Below, in pieces: positions 44,698-54,144 of a stretch of DNA of 64,000 bases. The stretch comes from Photobacterium galatheae (GTDB taxonomy: Bacteria > Pseudomonadota > Gammaproteobacteria > Enterobacterales > Vibrionaceae). Positions within the stretch are counted from its first letter, which is position 1; each line of letters starts with the position of its first letter. The notes under the pieces are model-generated. The model searched no databases and was not told the DNA's origin. It was given only the letters and a program-made list of their open reading frames with translations. The stretch covers positions 62,001 to 126,000 of the forward strand of contig NZ_JMIB01000043.1 of the NCBI RefSeq assembly GCF_000695255.1, given 5' to 3'. The translations under genes and the position numbers were made by a program.

Positions 44698-45582
44698 TCA
44701 GCCGAAAAATACCCCTTTCGGGTTAGTTTCCGTCTCACTGTCGTCCATAAGTGCCTGATTTAAGGTTGCACGCAGTGCAACGACATCCCCGATGATCAAC
44801 AAGGCTGGCGACTGTCCCTTCAGTATCTGCCCCAGTTTGGTGAGATTGCCCAATGACGATACATGCACCTGCTCATCCGGCGTACACCCTTTGATGACCA
44901 CAGCCAGCGGTGTGTCTTTGTGCAAACCACCCAGCGTCAGACCGCTCTGAATTTCCCGGGCCTGTTCCAGCCCCATGTAAAAAACAATGGTCTGCCCGGC
45001 CCCGATCAGCTGCGCCCAGGCAGGTAATGCGCCGGAGACCACATGACCGGTCACTAGGGTGACCGAGCGGGACATTTCCCGATGAGTCAGCGGAATCGAT
45101 GTTGACGCCGCACAGCCAATTGCGGCGGTAATGCCGGGCACGAATTCAAAGGAAATTGCTTTTTCGGCCAGCGCCAGTCCCTCTTCACCACCCCGGCCAA
45201 AAATCAGCGGATCGCCGCCTTTTAAGCGGACGACATACCGCCCCGTCTCAGCTTTGTCGATCAAGAGCTGATTGATCGCTTCCTGCTTCATGCTGGGCTG
45301 TCCGCAACGCTTGCCCACGTAAATCAGCTCAGCCTCCGGATTCGCCATCGCCAGAATGGCGTCACTGACCAGACGGTCATAGACCAGCACTTCTGCCTGC
45401 TGAATCGCTTTCAGCGCTTTCAGGGTCAGCAGCTCCGGATCGCCGGGACCGGCGCCGACCAGACTGACGGCTGGCTGGCCGGGCGCAGAGAACCGGGGGC
45501 TGACCGGCTGAATCGCCCTGACAGTGCCATGTCTCTGGGTGACGAGTGTTTTGCTCTCTGTTGCTGTACTTTCCATGCTCAT
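44698..45582 (-). CDS. cobA: Uroporphyrinogen-III C-methyltransferase (siroheme synthesis)
   Basis: About 294 residues. After a short polar N-terminus the SUMT domain shows SLVGAGPGDPELLTLKAL near 36, VYDRLVS, GKRCGQ, VRLKGGDPLIFGRGGEE near 110, and GITAAIG plus PLTHR near 150-165. It makes precorrin-2, the siroheme precursor needed by NirB. No dehydrogenase/ferrochelatase domain is fused, unlike CysG. The ATG overlaps the nasA stop (ATGA), and the long frame upstream (to 45714) only reads through nasA. Confidence 0.94.
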   Translation of the reverse strand: MSMESTATESKTLVTQRHGTVRAIQPVSPRFSAPGQPAVSLVGAGPGDPELLTLKALKAIQQAEVLVYDRLVSDAILAMANPEAELIYVGKRCGQPSMKQEAINQLLIDKAETGRYVVRLKGGDPLIFGRGGEEGLALAEKAISFEFVPGITAAIGCAASTSIPLTHREMSRSVTLVTGHVVSGALPAWAQLIGAGQTIVFYMGLEQAREIQSGLTLGGLHKDTPLAVVIKGCTPDEQVHVSSLGNLTKLGQILKGQSPALLIIGDVVALRATLNQALMDDSETETNPKGVFFG

Positions 45583-48296
45583 ACCTGCTCTCCTTCTGTC
45601 ACGGATGACGCCCTGACCGGCAATGCACCTGCCGTCGGCCCGGGTAGGTCTGCCTCTTGTTGCTTCAGCAGAGACTGCACTTCCCCCAGACAAGACCCGC
45701 AGTTGGTGCCGCATTTGAGTTGTGCCTGTAAGCCACTCAGACTGGTGATACCATCCTGTTCAATGGTTTTGAGAATTTGGCGATCCGACACTCTGAAACA
45801 ACTGCACACCAGTTTGGAGGGTGTCTGTCCCTGTAACGTCAGCGTCAAAAACGCCTGTATCGAAAAGGCCTCGTCAAACAACGCGGCATAAGGCTGAGGA
45901 TCGAACGACAGTGGCTGCTCACCAACCAGACATAAAGCCTTCAGTTTGTCGCCTTGCATCCGCAGTCCCGCCCAGCGACTTGCGCCCGTCCCGATGTCAT
46001 CCAGGATCAGCATTGTTTCTGAATGATCACCGAGATGCGCTTTCGAAAGCGGTGCCTTGCAGGCAAACCGCCACAGATGAACCGGGGCGCCGGTCTGAAA
46101 ACTGAGAAAATCGGTATCAAACGGCGGCGGCTGATCGCCGAACCACACCCCGTAACTGGCGACGTCGGCAGCCGAGACAGAAACGGCGGCTGACTTAAAC
46201 GCAGGCTGACCGGAAACCGGATCAACCACAGCCGCCACCATCTGATTGACCCGGCTGGCAAAGCCAAACGGCCCAGCCCAGTGCATCGACATAAACAGCT
46301 GCTTCGCCGACAGACCCTCATCCAGTGCCAGCTTCGCCAGCAGCGTTTGTTCTGCGTGCTTCAGACAGACCAGTTGCCCGGCTTCCAGCTGGTGCTTTCG
46401 GGCTGATAACGGGTGCATGTAAACCGTGGGTTCTGTTTCACTTTCAGCCAGCCGGGCAATATGGCCGGTCCGGGTCATGGTGTGCCACTGGTCGCGCTGG
46501 CGTCCGGTATTCAGCCACCAGTGTTCTGACGATTCATCCCCTGCTTCCTCAGCCGATGCCGGAAGCACAAAATTGGCCCGGCCACGGGCGGTGGGAAACC
46601 GGCCGTCACTGAACAGATGCGAGGATCTTCCCAGCGGCCAGCGCTGCGGCTGCCAGTTGGCATAATCTTCGTCTGACATCGATGCCAGTTCAGAAATATC
46701 AAACAGATAAGGCGCATCACGGTTAATCCCACTCAGTGCAGCATATTCCCGATACACATCTGCCACGCTGGCAAAGTCAAAACCGTGAAAACCCATGACC
46801 TGCGCCACCTCGCAAATCGCCCGCCAGTCGGCTTTGGCCTCGCCCGGTGGCGGCAAAAACGCCCGCTGCCGAGACATCATGCGTTCAGAGTTCGTCACCA
46901 TGCCGTCTTTTTCGCCCCAGCCGGCAGCCGGTAACAGCACGTCGGCAAAGGCCGCGGTATCCGCATCCGGCGAAATATCCGAGACCACCACGCAGCCACA
47001 CCGGGATAAGGCTTCTGCAACTTTGCAGCTGTCCGGCAGAGACACCACAGGATTGGTGGCAATCACCCAGACAAACTTGATCTTGCCGTCATACATGGCA
47101 TCAAAGAGATCGACGGCTTTCAGACCCGGCTGAGTTGCCATCTTCGGCGCCTGCCAGAACTCACCAACTTCCCGCACGGAATCCGCATCAAAGCCCCGGT
47201 GAACGGCCAGCTGATTTGCCAGTCCGCCCACCTCCCGGCCTCCCATGGCGTTCGGCTGTCCGGTCAGCGAAAACGGCCCGGCACCGGGCTTGCCAATCCG
47301 ACCGGTTGCCAGATGGCAGTTGATAATCGCGTTGGCTTTGTCTGTCCCGTTGGCCGACTGATTAATCCCCTGACAAAACAGCGTCAGGGTCTCCGGGGTT
47401 TCTTGAAACCAGGTAAAAAAGGTGTGGAGCGACTCCCGGTTCAGGTCCAGCGCGTCGGCACAGGCCATGAGCCGGTATTTTTCATGGCGGACTTCCTGAG
47501 CCAGTGCTTCAAACCCCTGACAGTACGCATTGATAAAAGTCTGATCCAGCGCCTGATGATCCATCAGGTGACGCAGCAGGCTGTGAAACAGCAATACGTC
47601 GCCATCATTCGCAACCGGCAGATGCAAATCGGCCTGTTCTGCCGTCGTTGTGCGTCTGGGGTCAATCACCACCAGCCGAACATCAGGGTTAGCTGCTCTG
47701 GCCTGCTGAATCCGGCGGAACAGCACCGGGTGGGTCCACGCCGTGTTGGCGCCGACGATCACAATCAGTCCCGCTTTACCGATATCCTCGTAATGCACGG
47801 GGACCAGATCTTCACCAAACGCGCGGTTGTGCGCTGCCACCGCCGAAGACATGCACAAACGGGAATTGGTATCGAGATTCGCCGTCCCGATGAAGCCTTT
47901 CATCAGCTTGTTGGCAACATAATAATCTTCGGTCAGCAACTGGCCGGAAACGTACATCGCGACACTGTCCGGTCCGTGCTCAGCCACCGTCTGCTTTAAC
48001 TTTTCAGCAATCACACCCGTGGCCTGTGCCCAGCTCACTTCCTGCCCGTGTACACGGGGATACAGCAGACGCTTCGGGATGCTCAGGCTTTCTTTCAAGG
48101 CCGCCCCTTTGACGCACAAATCCCCTAAATTAGCCGGGTGAGACGGATCACCCACCACGTCTGTTGTTGTTTTTAAATTGCCCGACTGATATCGGTGCTG
48201 AACCCTCACGCCACACCCTACCCCGCAATAAGGGCAGGCCGACTGAATGCCCGCCTGCTGCCGGCATCCTGAACTCAGATCGGCCGTGTTGCTCAT
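45579..48296 (-). CDS. nasA: Assimilatory nitrate reductase catalytic subunit NasA
   Basis: A 905-residue molybdopterin (bis-MGD) enzyme that reduces nitrate to nitrite in the cytoplasm. The N-terminal [4Fe-4S] motif is CPYCGVGCGV near residue 20, with its fourth Cys in DLCVKGAAL. Molybdopterin segments include NTNSRLCMSSAV (probable Mo-ligand Cys), GANTAWTHP and TGRIGKPGAGP. An extra C-terminal BFD-like [2Fe-2S] domain (VCSCFRVSD; KCGTNCGSCLGE) is typical of Klebsiella-type NasA. The ATG at 48296 follows AAGGAG. A terminator leader lies upstream. Confidence 0.96.
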   Translation of the reverse strand: MSNTADLSSGCRQQAGIQSACPYCGVGCGVRVQHRYQSGNLKTTTDVVGDPSHPANLGDLCVKGAALKESLSIPKRLLYPRVHGQEVSWAQATGVIAEKLKQTVAEHGPDSVAMYVSGQLLTEDYYVANKLMKGFIGTANLDTNSRLCMSSAVAAHNRAFGEDLVPVHYEDIGKAGLIVIVGANTAWTHPVLFRRIQQARAANPDVRLVVIDPRRTTTAEQADLHLPVANDGDVLLFHSLLRHLMDHQALDQTFINAYCQGFEALAQEVRHEKYRLMACADALDLNRESLHTFFTWFQETPETLTLFCQGINQSANGTDKANAIINCHLATGRIGKPGAGPFSLTGQPNAMGGREVGGLANQLAVHRGFDADSVREVGEFWQAPKMATQPGLKAVDLFDAMYDGKIKFVWVIATNPVVSLPDSCKVAEALSRCGCVVVSDISPDADTAAFADVLLPAAGWGEKDGMVTNSERMMSRQRAFLPPPGEAKADWRAICEVAQVMGFHGFDFASVADVYREYAALSGINRDAPYLFDISELASMSDEDYANWQPQRWPLGRSSHLFSDGRFPTARGRANFVLPASAEEAGDESSEHWWLNTGRQRDQWHTMTRTGHIARLAESETEPTVYMHPLSARKHQLEAGQLVCLKHAEQTLLAKLALDEGLSAKQLFMSMHWAGPFGFASRVNQMVAAVVDPVSGQPAFKSAAVSVSAADVASYGVWFGDQPPPFDTDFLSFQTGAPVHLWRFACKAPLSKAHLGDHSETMLILDDIGTGASRWAGLRMQGDKLKALCLVGEQPLSFDPQPYAALFDEAFSIQAFLTLTLQGQTPSKLVCSCFRVSDRQILKTIEQDGITSLSGLQAQLKCGTNCGSCLGEVQSLLKQQEADLPGPTAGALPVRASSVTEGEQV

Positions 48297-48338
48297 ACGC
48301 TTCTCCTTCACGGTGCTGCCACCGCAAAATGCAGGCAT

Positions 48339-48434
48339 AAAAAAAGCCACGTCCCCGGGAAAGGACGTGGCAGCAATGCCTAAAACCAAAGTATCAAGTG
48401 TTGAATGTCGTGTACGGGATCATCGTTGCATGAT
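48339..48434 (-). promoter_or_regulatory. ANTAR-type leader (two hairpins and terminator) upstream of nasA
   Basis: On the minus strand: hairpin 1 ATCAT-[GCAACG]-ATGAT (48419-48434), hairpin 2 GGC-[ATTGCT]-GCC (48369-48380), then an intrinsic terminator GCCACGTCC...GGACGTGGC with seven T (48339-48371). Hairpin 2 has the A1/G4 hexaloop and overlaps the terminator arm, as in Klebsiella nasF leaders. The layout resembles the nrtA leader, so one ANTAR protein can control both. Confidence 0.8.
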
Positions 48435-48610
48435 GTGTGCCAAATTCTCGCCAATCGTTTTATTCATTTAAAATCATCAGATTAAGTCAAGACCGCCTCC
48501 GGAAACCCCAATAAGACTCATCCTGAAAAGACCTGTTCCGGTGCATTCCTGCACAGCCTTGGTGAAATCATCATGGCGTCATTCTCATCGTCATCGTGAG
48601 GCTATCCGTG

Positions 48611-49552
48611 TTAGCCGTGTTGATTCAGCCGCATTTCCCGCTGCTTCAACCAGACCGGGCCGAAGGTATTCATCAGCGTCGCCAGCACAATCAGGCTGAT
48701 CCCCAGCACTTTGTTCCACACCAGACTTTGCTCGAAGAAAGTGACCTGCCAGATCAGGGAGAAGATCAGGTTGGTGAAAATCAGCGGTGCCAGCACCGAG
48801 CCGGAGGCCACCAGCCGATAGGCTTTCACCCGGAACACCTGGGTATTGACGATGCACACCGTCAGTAACAGCAACGCGGGTAACACCATCGACTGTATAT
48901 CCGTGAACTGCTGCCAGCTTGCCGCCAGCATCGAATTGTCATGAGTGAACAACACAAGCGGCAGTAGCATCAGGCTTGCCAGCGTGAAACACCAGCCATT
49001 CAGACCGAATGCCGACATCGTGCCTTTGCTGACCCGGTACAAACTCACCTGCGAACCGGCATTGAACACGCCAGCCGCAACCCCGACCAGAAGTTCAGGT
49101 CGCAGGGTAAACCCACCAGCCTGACCCGCCATCAAAATCACCCCAAGAAAAGTGATGATCAGATTCAGGAGGGTCATGGGCGGAATCCGGGTCTGAAATA
49201 ACAGTTTTTCTAATACAGGAATAAAGAGCGGACCTGTACTGAAAAGGACAACAGTTTCTACAAGGCTCAAGTGGCTGATTGCAAACAGGAAACAAAGCTG
49301 TGCCCCCGCAACACAAAAGCCGCGAATGGCGAGAGACTGCCAGAGTTTTTTGCTGTCGGGCACGGCCCACTGCGTCAGTGACATCAGCCAGAGAAACAAC
49401 ACAGCGGGCAGTGCAAAGCGCAGCAGGCTCAGCATTTCAATGCTGAAATGGTCACTCAGCAGTTTGGAAAGCAGCCCATTCACCGACAGGCTGAAGGTGG
49501 AAGCCAGCATCAAAAAGAGAGGACGTAAATCGGTGTTTGTTTCTTTGGTCAT
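48611..49552 (-). CDS. EamA/DMT family transporter
   Basis: A 313-residue inner-membrane protein with about ten helices in two EamA repeats; the second repeat starts near residue 160 (LLVGVAAGVFNAGSQVSLY). Such proteins export amino acids or other metabolites. It is divergent from a LysR gene 90 bases away, an arrangement in which the LysR protein usually activates the exporter. It is unrelated in detail to the EamA protein at 1382-2317. Confidence 0.9.
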   Translation of the reverse strand: MTKETNTDLRPLFLMLASTFSLSVNGLLSKLLSDHFSIEMLSLLRFALPAVLFLWLMSLTQWAVPDSKKLWQSLAIRGFCVAGAQLCFLFAISHLSLVETVVLFSTGPLFIPVLEKLLFQTRIPPMTLLNLIITFLGVILMAGQAGGFTLRPELLVGVAAGVFNAGSQVSLYRVSKGTMSAFGLNGWCFTLASLMLLPLVLFTHDNSMLAASWQQFTDIQSMVLPALLLLTVCIVNTQVFRVKAYRLVASGSVLAPLIFTNLIFSLIWQVTFFEQSLVWNKVLGISLIVLATLMNTFGPVWLKQREMRLNQHG

Positions 49553-49642
49553 CGGGACTCCTTAGCTGGTGAGGAGTCTAGCGAGGTTACAATTGAGAAA
49601 AAAGCGAATAATATTAACCAAACCTGTTAGAAAAACTGACCA

Positions 49643-50554
49643 ATGAGAAAGCTCGTTCCCCTGAAATCCATTTATGCATTTGTCGCCGTTGCCGAGACCG
49701 GCAGCATGACGGACGCCGCAGAAGTGCTGAGCGTCAGTCATTCCGCAGTCAGCCAGGCGATTAAGTCGCTGGAAACCCAACTGGGTCTGCCGTTATTTCA
49801 GCGCGTCGGACGCCGGGTCGAGCTGAACCGAAACGGTCGCCAGTATTACCGTCAGGTCGCCCCCGCTCTGGAACAGATTGTGGCGGCCGGTGAATCCTTA
49901 CAACAACAGCACCAACACAGGCTGACCCTGAATATGGTGAATTCGCTGGCCCTGCACTGGTGGATCCCGCGCGTTCCCGAATTTCAGGCCAAGGCGCCTC
50001 ATATTGATATCCGAATCTCGACCTTAACCCATGTCTTTGATCTGGAAAGAGAAGGGGTTGACGTCGCACTCATTCACGGCCGGCCGGATGACTGGAAAGG
50101 CTATCACTGCGAAAAATTAGGCGATGACGAGCTGATTCTGGTGTGCGCCCCTGCACTGCTCAACGAAAAGCAAGATCTGGCACCCGGCGACATCCTGTCT
50201 CGCTTTTCGCCCATCTTTGTGACCAACCCCAGACGCCGGGACGACTGGCAAATCTGGTGCGACGCCAATCACCTGAAAGTGCCTTCCCGGCAGCGCAATC
50301 TGTGCTTTACCACCTCGGCACATGCGGTACAGGCCACATTACGGGGACTGGGCGTACTGGTGACACACAAACTCTTTGTCAGAGATGACATCCGGCAAGG
50401 TTTGCTGCATGAAGTTGGCCCCGCCGTTTTAAACCCAAATCAGGCTTATCATTTCGTCTGTGCCAAAGAGAAACTGACGCAGGAAAGTGTCCTGTCCCTG
50501 CGTGTCTGGCTTCGCAGTGAATTTCAGCAGCAAGAGTGTTCACACGAGCGATAA
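49643..50554 (+). CDS. LysR family transcriptional regulator
   Basis: A 303-residue LysR protein of the GcvA-like branch. The helix-turn-helix lies near residues 8-65 (SMTDAAEVLSVSHSAVSQAIKS, ETQLGLPLFQRVGRRVEL), and the effector domain spans about 90-295. It starts at an ATG immediately divergent from the EamA exporter, its likely target. The ligand is unknown. Confidence 0.92.
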   Translation: MRKLVPLKSIYAFVAVAETGSMTDAAEVLSVSHSAVSQAIKSLETQLGLPLFQRVGRRVELNRNGRQYYRQVAPALEQIVAAGESLQQQHQHRLTLNMVNSLALHWWIPRVPEFQAKAPHIDIRISTLTHVFDLEREGVDVALIHGRPDDWKGYHCEKLGDDELILVCAPALLNEKQDLAPGDILSRFSPIFVTNPRRRDDWQIWCDANHLKVPSRQRNLCFTTSAHAVQATLRGLGVLVTHKLFVRDDIRQGLLHEVGPAVLNPNQAYHFVCAKEKLTQESVLSLRVWLRSEFQQQECSHER

Positions 50555-50806
50555 CAAGACCGACATGGCGTCTGTCCTGAAAACTGGCACGAAAATAATA
50601 TCGTCAGCTTTTTTTACACGATCCGGCCCCCAATCGCATCAGGGCTCAATTTGTGTCGGTTTATTTTACACGCCACTTCAACGCATCAGTTTAACACACA
50701 TCAGCCGAGCCAGATTATTGAAGGAAATGAACCACTTAAAACAATGGCATCCATTTTGCTTTTCCGTGCCTGACCCCCGATTGAGTCGTACGTGAGGAGT
50801 AGCAGT
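50555..50806. other. Intergenic region upstream of the PEP-CTERM protein
   Basis: About 250 bases without a gene. It should hold the promoter of the von Willebrand factor A protein. Confidence 0.5.
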
Positions 50807-51616
50807 ATGTCATTTTCAATTTCAATCAAGAAAGCCCTGTTACCGGTTGCGCTGACAGCCGCGCTGGGCACCAGCATGCAAGCCAATGCGGATGTGCTGG
50901 AACTGGCATTATTAATCGACGGTTCAGGTAGTATCGGCGCTCCGGATTTCAGTAATCAGATCAGTGCCTACACCAACATTTTAAACTCAGCAGGCTTCTA
51001 CAATAACTTCATTGTGCCCAGCCCCTATGATCAGGTCTATGTCAGCGCCTGGACCTTCTCAGGCTCGGCCGTTCAGGTTGTTGACTGGACGCTGCTCGAT
51101 AGTGATTCAGCCGCAGCGACCTTCGCAAGCAACCTGTCTACCGGTGCGTCCTATGCCGGTGGCTCCACCAATACGGAAGATGCCATACAGGATGCTGTCG
51201 CTGCATTTTCACTGGCGATGCAGGACTATAAATTTGTCATTGATATTTCAACCGATGGCGTTCCGACATCTTCCAACAGTGGCGGTTCAGCCACAACAGC
51301 AGCACTCAACGCAGCAGACGCCGCACGTGACCTCGGCGTGACAATTAATGCTTTGGGGGTTGGCGGTGTTGATCAAACCTTCCTGGAAGCACTGGTGGGG
51401 ATCAACCCTTCCGATACACCATTGGGTTTCTATCTGGAGGCCAGCAGCTTTGGCTCTGAATTTCAGGATGCGCTAATCCAGAAGTTCGGCCGTGAAGTCA
51501 CGGATATGCCTGAACCCACGTCAATGGCCTTACTAGGCATGGGCATGCTGGGCCTGGGACTCATTCGCCGCCGCCGGAATCCAACCCAGACGACAGCTCA
51601 GGCAGCCATTGCCTGA
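50807..51616 (+). CDS. Secreted von Willebrand factor A protein with PEP-CTERM anchor
   Basis: A 269-residue exported protein. The signal peptide ends near ANADVLELAL. A vWA domain follows with the metal-site start LLIDGSGSIG near residue 35, continuing through STNTEDAI and DISTDGVPT (DUF1194-like layout). The C-terminus is a PEP-CTERM sorting signal: MPEP, a hydrophobic helix (TSMALLGMGMLGLGLI), then RRRR. Such proteins are processed by exosortase and usually linked to exopolysaccharide. The exosortase is not in this window. The ATG at 50807 follows GAGGAG. Confidence 0.9.
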   Translation: MSFSISIKKALLPVALTAALGTSMQANADVLELALLIDGSGSIGAPDFSNQISAYTNILNSAGFYNNFIVPSPYDQVYVSAWTFSGSAVQVVDWTLLDSDSAAATFASNLSTGASYAGGSTNTEDAIQDAVAAFSLAMQDYKFVIDISTDGVPTSSNSGGSATTAALNAADAARDLGVTINALGVGGVDQTFLEALVGINPSDTPLGFYLEASSFGSEFQDALIQKFGREVTDMPEPTSMALLGMGMLGLGLIRRRRNPTQTTAQAAIA

Positions 51617-51626
51617 ACATCCGCAA

Positions 51627-51654
51627 GAGCCCTGTTCCGACAGGGCTCATTTTC
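51627..51654 (+). terminator. Terminator of the PEP-CTERM gene
   Basis: GAGCCCTG and CAGGGCTC enclose TTCCGA and continue into ATTTTCATT, between convergent genes. It probably serves the plus-strand gene. Confidence 0.75.
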
Positions 51655-51656
51655 AT

Positions 51657-52679
51657 TCACTCCCCCAGAACCAAATGAACATGGTCGGAGAACAAAAAGC
51701 TGCCCAGCAGCATCGACTGATTTTTGCTGCCATCAGAATAATCAAGATAAAACCGCACCAGTAAATACCCGGGAGAAGTCCCGGTTCCTAGATCCAGAAT
51801 ATTCAGCGGTACTTCAACAGCTTTATCCTGCTGACTGCCTAAAGTCACCGGTTCGGTCAGTGAGACCGTCTCATCTTCGTCCGGTCCCAGATTAAATCCA
51901 TTGGCAGGCATCGCCAAACGGGAAGGCAAATGCTCTCCCTGATAATCATGCTGTGAGGGTGCCGTCACTACGAACACCCGTTCACTTCGCAAAGCATTCA
52001 GCCTTGCTTCCCTAGCGCCCCGGTTAGAAAAAGTAAACCGCAATGTCGGCTGCAAACCGGTATTAATGACATCCTCGACATACACCACAGGTTGAGGCAG
52101 ATCACTTAACGGCTGATTCATTAACGTGCCCTTCTCATCATAACGATAATAATGGGCAACACCGTCATCATGGGTATAAACATCCAGTTGAGAGATCAGG
52201 CTGCCTTCAGCCTGCAGGTCACGGGAAATCCGGTAAATATAGAGCGCATTTCGCATTGGATTTGCCTTCAGCAGACCAGAGACTGACAGCTTTGACGGGG
52301 GTATAAAACGCTCCGTCAAATCCGTATGTTGCAGATAGCCGGGATCACCACACAACAGCCAGGCAGGCAGCTGAGAAGTCCAGCGCTGACATTCACCACC
52401 CAGAGTTTCATCTCCACCATCAGAGCGCTCTGCAATCAGGGCATCGTACTCTTTCTGGCTCATGGCAATCAGGGCATCGTACTCTTTCTGGCTCATGGCA
52501 ATCAGTTCAGGCTTCAGTAAAACAGATTTATCATCAGAAAACGGTGCCAGCTCAATGCTGGTCAGATGAAGCTCAGCAGGCCGGGTGTGATAGGTATAAT
52601 AATTGAGCACAACAGCACCCAGAATCATGGCAATCATCAGCGGTAAGATGAACCGCAACAGCAAGTTTTTCTTGGTCAT
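51657..52679 (-). CDS. Hypothetical membrane-anchored protein with an in-frame duplication
   Basis: I do not recognise this 340-residue protein. One N-terminal membrane helix (about 8-28) is followed by a mostly beta-rich extracytoplasmic part, so it probably faces the periplasm. The 11-residue unit IAMSQKEYDAL occurs twice in a row at about residues 60-82, from a perfect 33-base tandem duplication (52441-52506). The unit looks helical and probably forms part of a stalk. It is convergent with the PEP-CTERM gene. Confidence 0.75.
   Translation of the reverse strand: MTKKNLLLRFILPLMIAMILGAVVLNYYTYHTRPAELHLTSIELAPFSDDKSVLLKPELIAMSQKEYDALIAMSQKEYDALIAERSDGGDETLGGECQRWTSQLPAWLLCGDPGYLQHTDLTERFIPPSKLSVSGLLKANPMRNALYIYRISRDLQAEGSLISQLDVYTHDDGVAHYYRYDEKGTLMNQPLSDLPQPVVYVEDVINTGLQPTLRFTFSNRGAREARLNALRSERVFVVTAPSQHDYQGEHLPSRLAMPANGFNLGPDEDETVSLTEPVTLGSQQDKAVEVPLNILDLGTGTSPGYLLVRFYLDYSDGSKNQSMLLGSFLFSDHVHLVLGE
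52441..52506 (-). repeat. 33-base tandem duplication inside a coding region
   Basis: Two adjacent, essentially identical 33-base units keep the frame of the 51657-52679 gene. Near-identity points to a recent slippage event. Confidence 0.95.
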
Positions 52680-53022
52680 AGCGGTTACTCAGCAGGCAGA
52701 CCATGGGAACCTGCTAAGTATAGCGTTATGCCATTGAGACGACTTTTGGGCGTGAGAAATTGTCGAATTGGGCTCACTTGGCCCCAAAGTTAAGCTACAT
52801 GTCACAAAACAACACTTTACCTCGAAAAAAACGACTTTTGTTTATGTGTACAAAGGCATAATCTGTCGCCTTACCGACTTAATTAACGGTAAGATTTTTA
52901 TCATCCAAAATAACCTGGTGACTTTATCAGCTCACCTGGAACTTCATCGGGTGATATCAGTCGAAAGCCTTTGTGTGACTGAGTCACAAGGTTTCTTATT
53001 ACTTAACCTAAGGATGCTGACT
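52680..53022. promoter_or_regulatory. Upstream region of the yjf operon with an inverted repeat
   Basis: About 340 AT-rich bases without a supported gene. CTTACCG (52870-52876) and CGGTAAG (52887-52893) form an inverted repeat followed by ATTTTTATC, which could be an attenuator or an operator for the yjf-type operon. Confidence 0.5.
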
Positions 53023-53421
53023 ATGTGGCAACTTTCCGATCTGGCTCCCCTGCTGTCTGAACATGACGGCTGGCAAGTCGAATTACAGGGTCAGGCTCTG
53101 CTGATCCGCAACGAAGACAACATCGAAGCCTTTCTGGCAGTCTCCGGCGAACAGATTCTGGTCGAAGTCGTGCTGTTCGATGCTGCTCAGGTCAAAGATA
53201 CAGATGCGCTGAACGCTGAAATCCTGCGAACTCATAAGATGTTCCCGCTATCCACCATTGGCCTCAACAATATCAATGGTAACGATTACTACATTGCTTT
53301 TGGCTCACTGTCTTCCCAGTCCAAAGCAGAAAGTGTTGTCATTGAAGTTGCGACACTATTCCGCAACGTAGAAGCCTTTATCGATCTGTATCAGGATTAC
53401 TTCAAGGAGCAAACTGCATGA
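53023..53421 (+). CDS. yjfI: YjfI-like protein (DUF2170)
   Basis: A 132-residue soluble protein matching DUF2170/YjfI: MWQLSDLAPLLSEHDGWQVE at the N-terminus and FPLSTIGLNNINGNDYYIAFG in the middle. Its role is unknown; it is always found with the PspA-like yjfJ and looks like a small chaperone-type fold. The frame is open to 52768, but AAGGA eight bases before 53023 fixes the start. It is the first gene of the operon and overlaps yjfJ by four bases (ATGA). Confidence 0.9.
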   Translation: MWQLSDLAPLLSEHDGWQVELQGQALLIRNEDNIEAFLAVSGEQILVEVVLFDAAQVKDTDALNAEILRTHKMFPLSTIGLNNINGNDYYIAFGSLSSQSKAESVVIEVATLFRNVEAFIDLYQDYFKEQTA

Positions 53422-54107
53422 GTGTCTGGAAAAAACTATTTACCGCAATTAAAGGTGGTGCCAACGAAGCCGCTGAAGCGGTTGTCGATAATCAAGCCTT
53501 GCGAATCCTGGATCAGGAAATCCGTGAAGCCAAAACTGAACTGCGTCGCTCCGACGAAGCCCTGGTTGGCATTGTCGCAAAGCGCAAGCTGTCTCAACAG
53601 AAAGTAGATAGCTTTAACCTGGGTATTACTGAGTATGAAGCTCATGCCCGCAGTGCAATGGATAAAGGACAGCAGGATCTGGCGCTGGAATGTGCCCAGA
53701 AAGTCGCAAGCCTGCGCAACGAACAGCAAGCAGAGCAGACCTACCTGGATCAGTTCGCGCGTTCTGAGCAGTCTCTGCGCTCAAACATCGCACAAGCGAA
53801 AGACAAACTGCGTCAGCTGGAACAACAGGTTGATGTGGTGAAAGCAACCGAATCTGTCCAGAAAGCACAGTCGGCAGTTTCTGCAAGCCAGGTTGGTGCA
53901 AACACCAAAATGCACACCGCAGTTTCTTCTCTGGAGCGCATTAAGCAGCGTCAGACAGAAAAAGCGGCACAGCTGGAAGCGGCTGCAGAAATGGCCGCAG
54001 AACAATCCGGTTCTGCACTGGACAAAAAACTTGCCGACGCGGGTCTCAAAAGCGGCGGACAAGGTTCAGCTGAAGATGAACTGGCACGCATTCTCGGTCG
54101 CCAATAA
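53418..54107 (+). CDS. yjfJ: PspA/IM30 family protein (YjfJ-like)
   Basis: A 229-residue, almost entirely helical protein of the PspA/IM30 family, an ESCRT-III-like membrane-remodelling group. Coiled-coil character runs from about residue 25 to 210 (for example QEIREAKTELRRSDEALVGI). It should assemble on the inner face of the membrane under envelope stress. It is coupled to yjfI by an ATGA overlap and is followed by a potassium channel gene. Confidence 0.92.
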   Translation: MSVWKKLFTAIKGGANEAAEAVVDNQALRILDQEIREAKTELRRSDEALVGIVAKRKLSQQKVDSFNLGITEYEAHARSAMDKGQQDLALECAQKVASLRNEQQAEQTYLDQFARSEQSLRSNIAQAKDKLRQLEQQVDVVKATESVQKAQSAVSASQVGANTKMHTAVSSLERIKQRQTEKAAQLEAAAEMAAEQSGSALDKKLADAGLKSGGQGSAEDELARILGRQ

Positions 54108-54144
54108 GGGAGTATAACTCCCCCAAAGGATTGAGGAGAAATGC

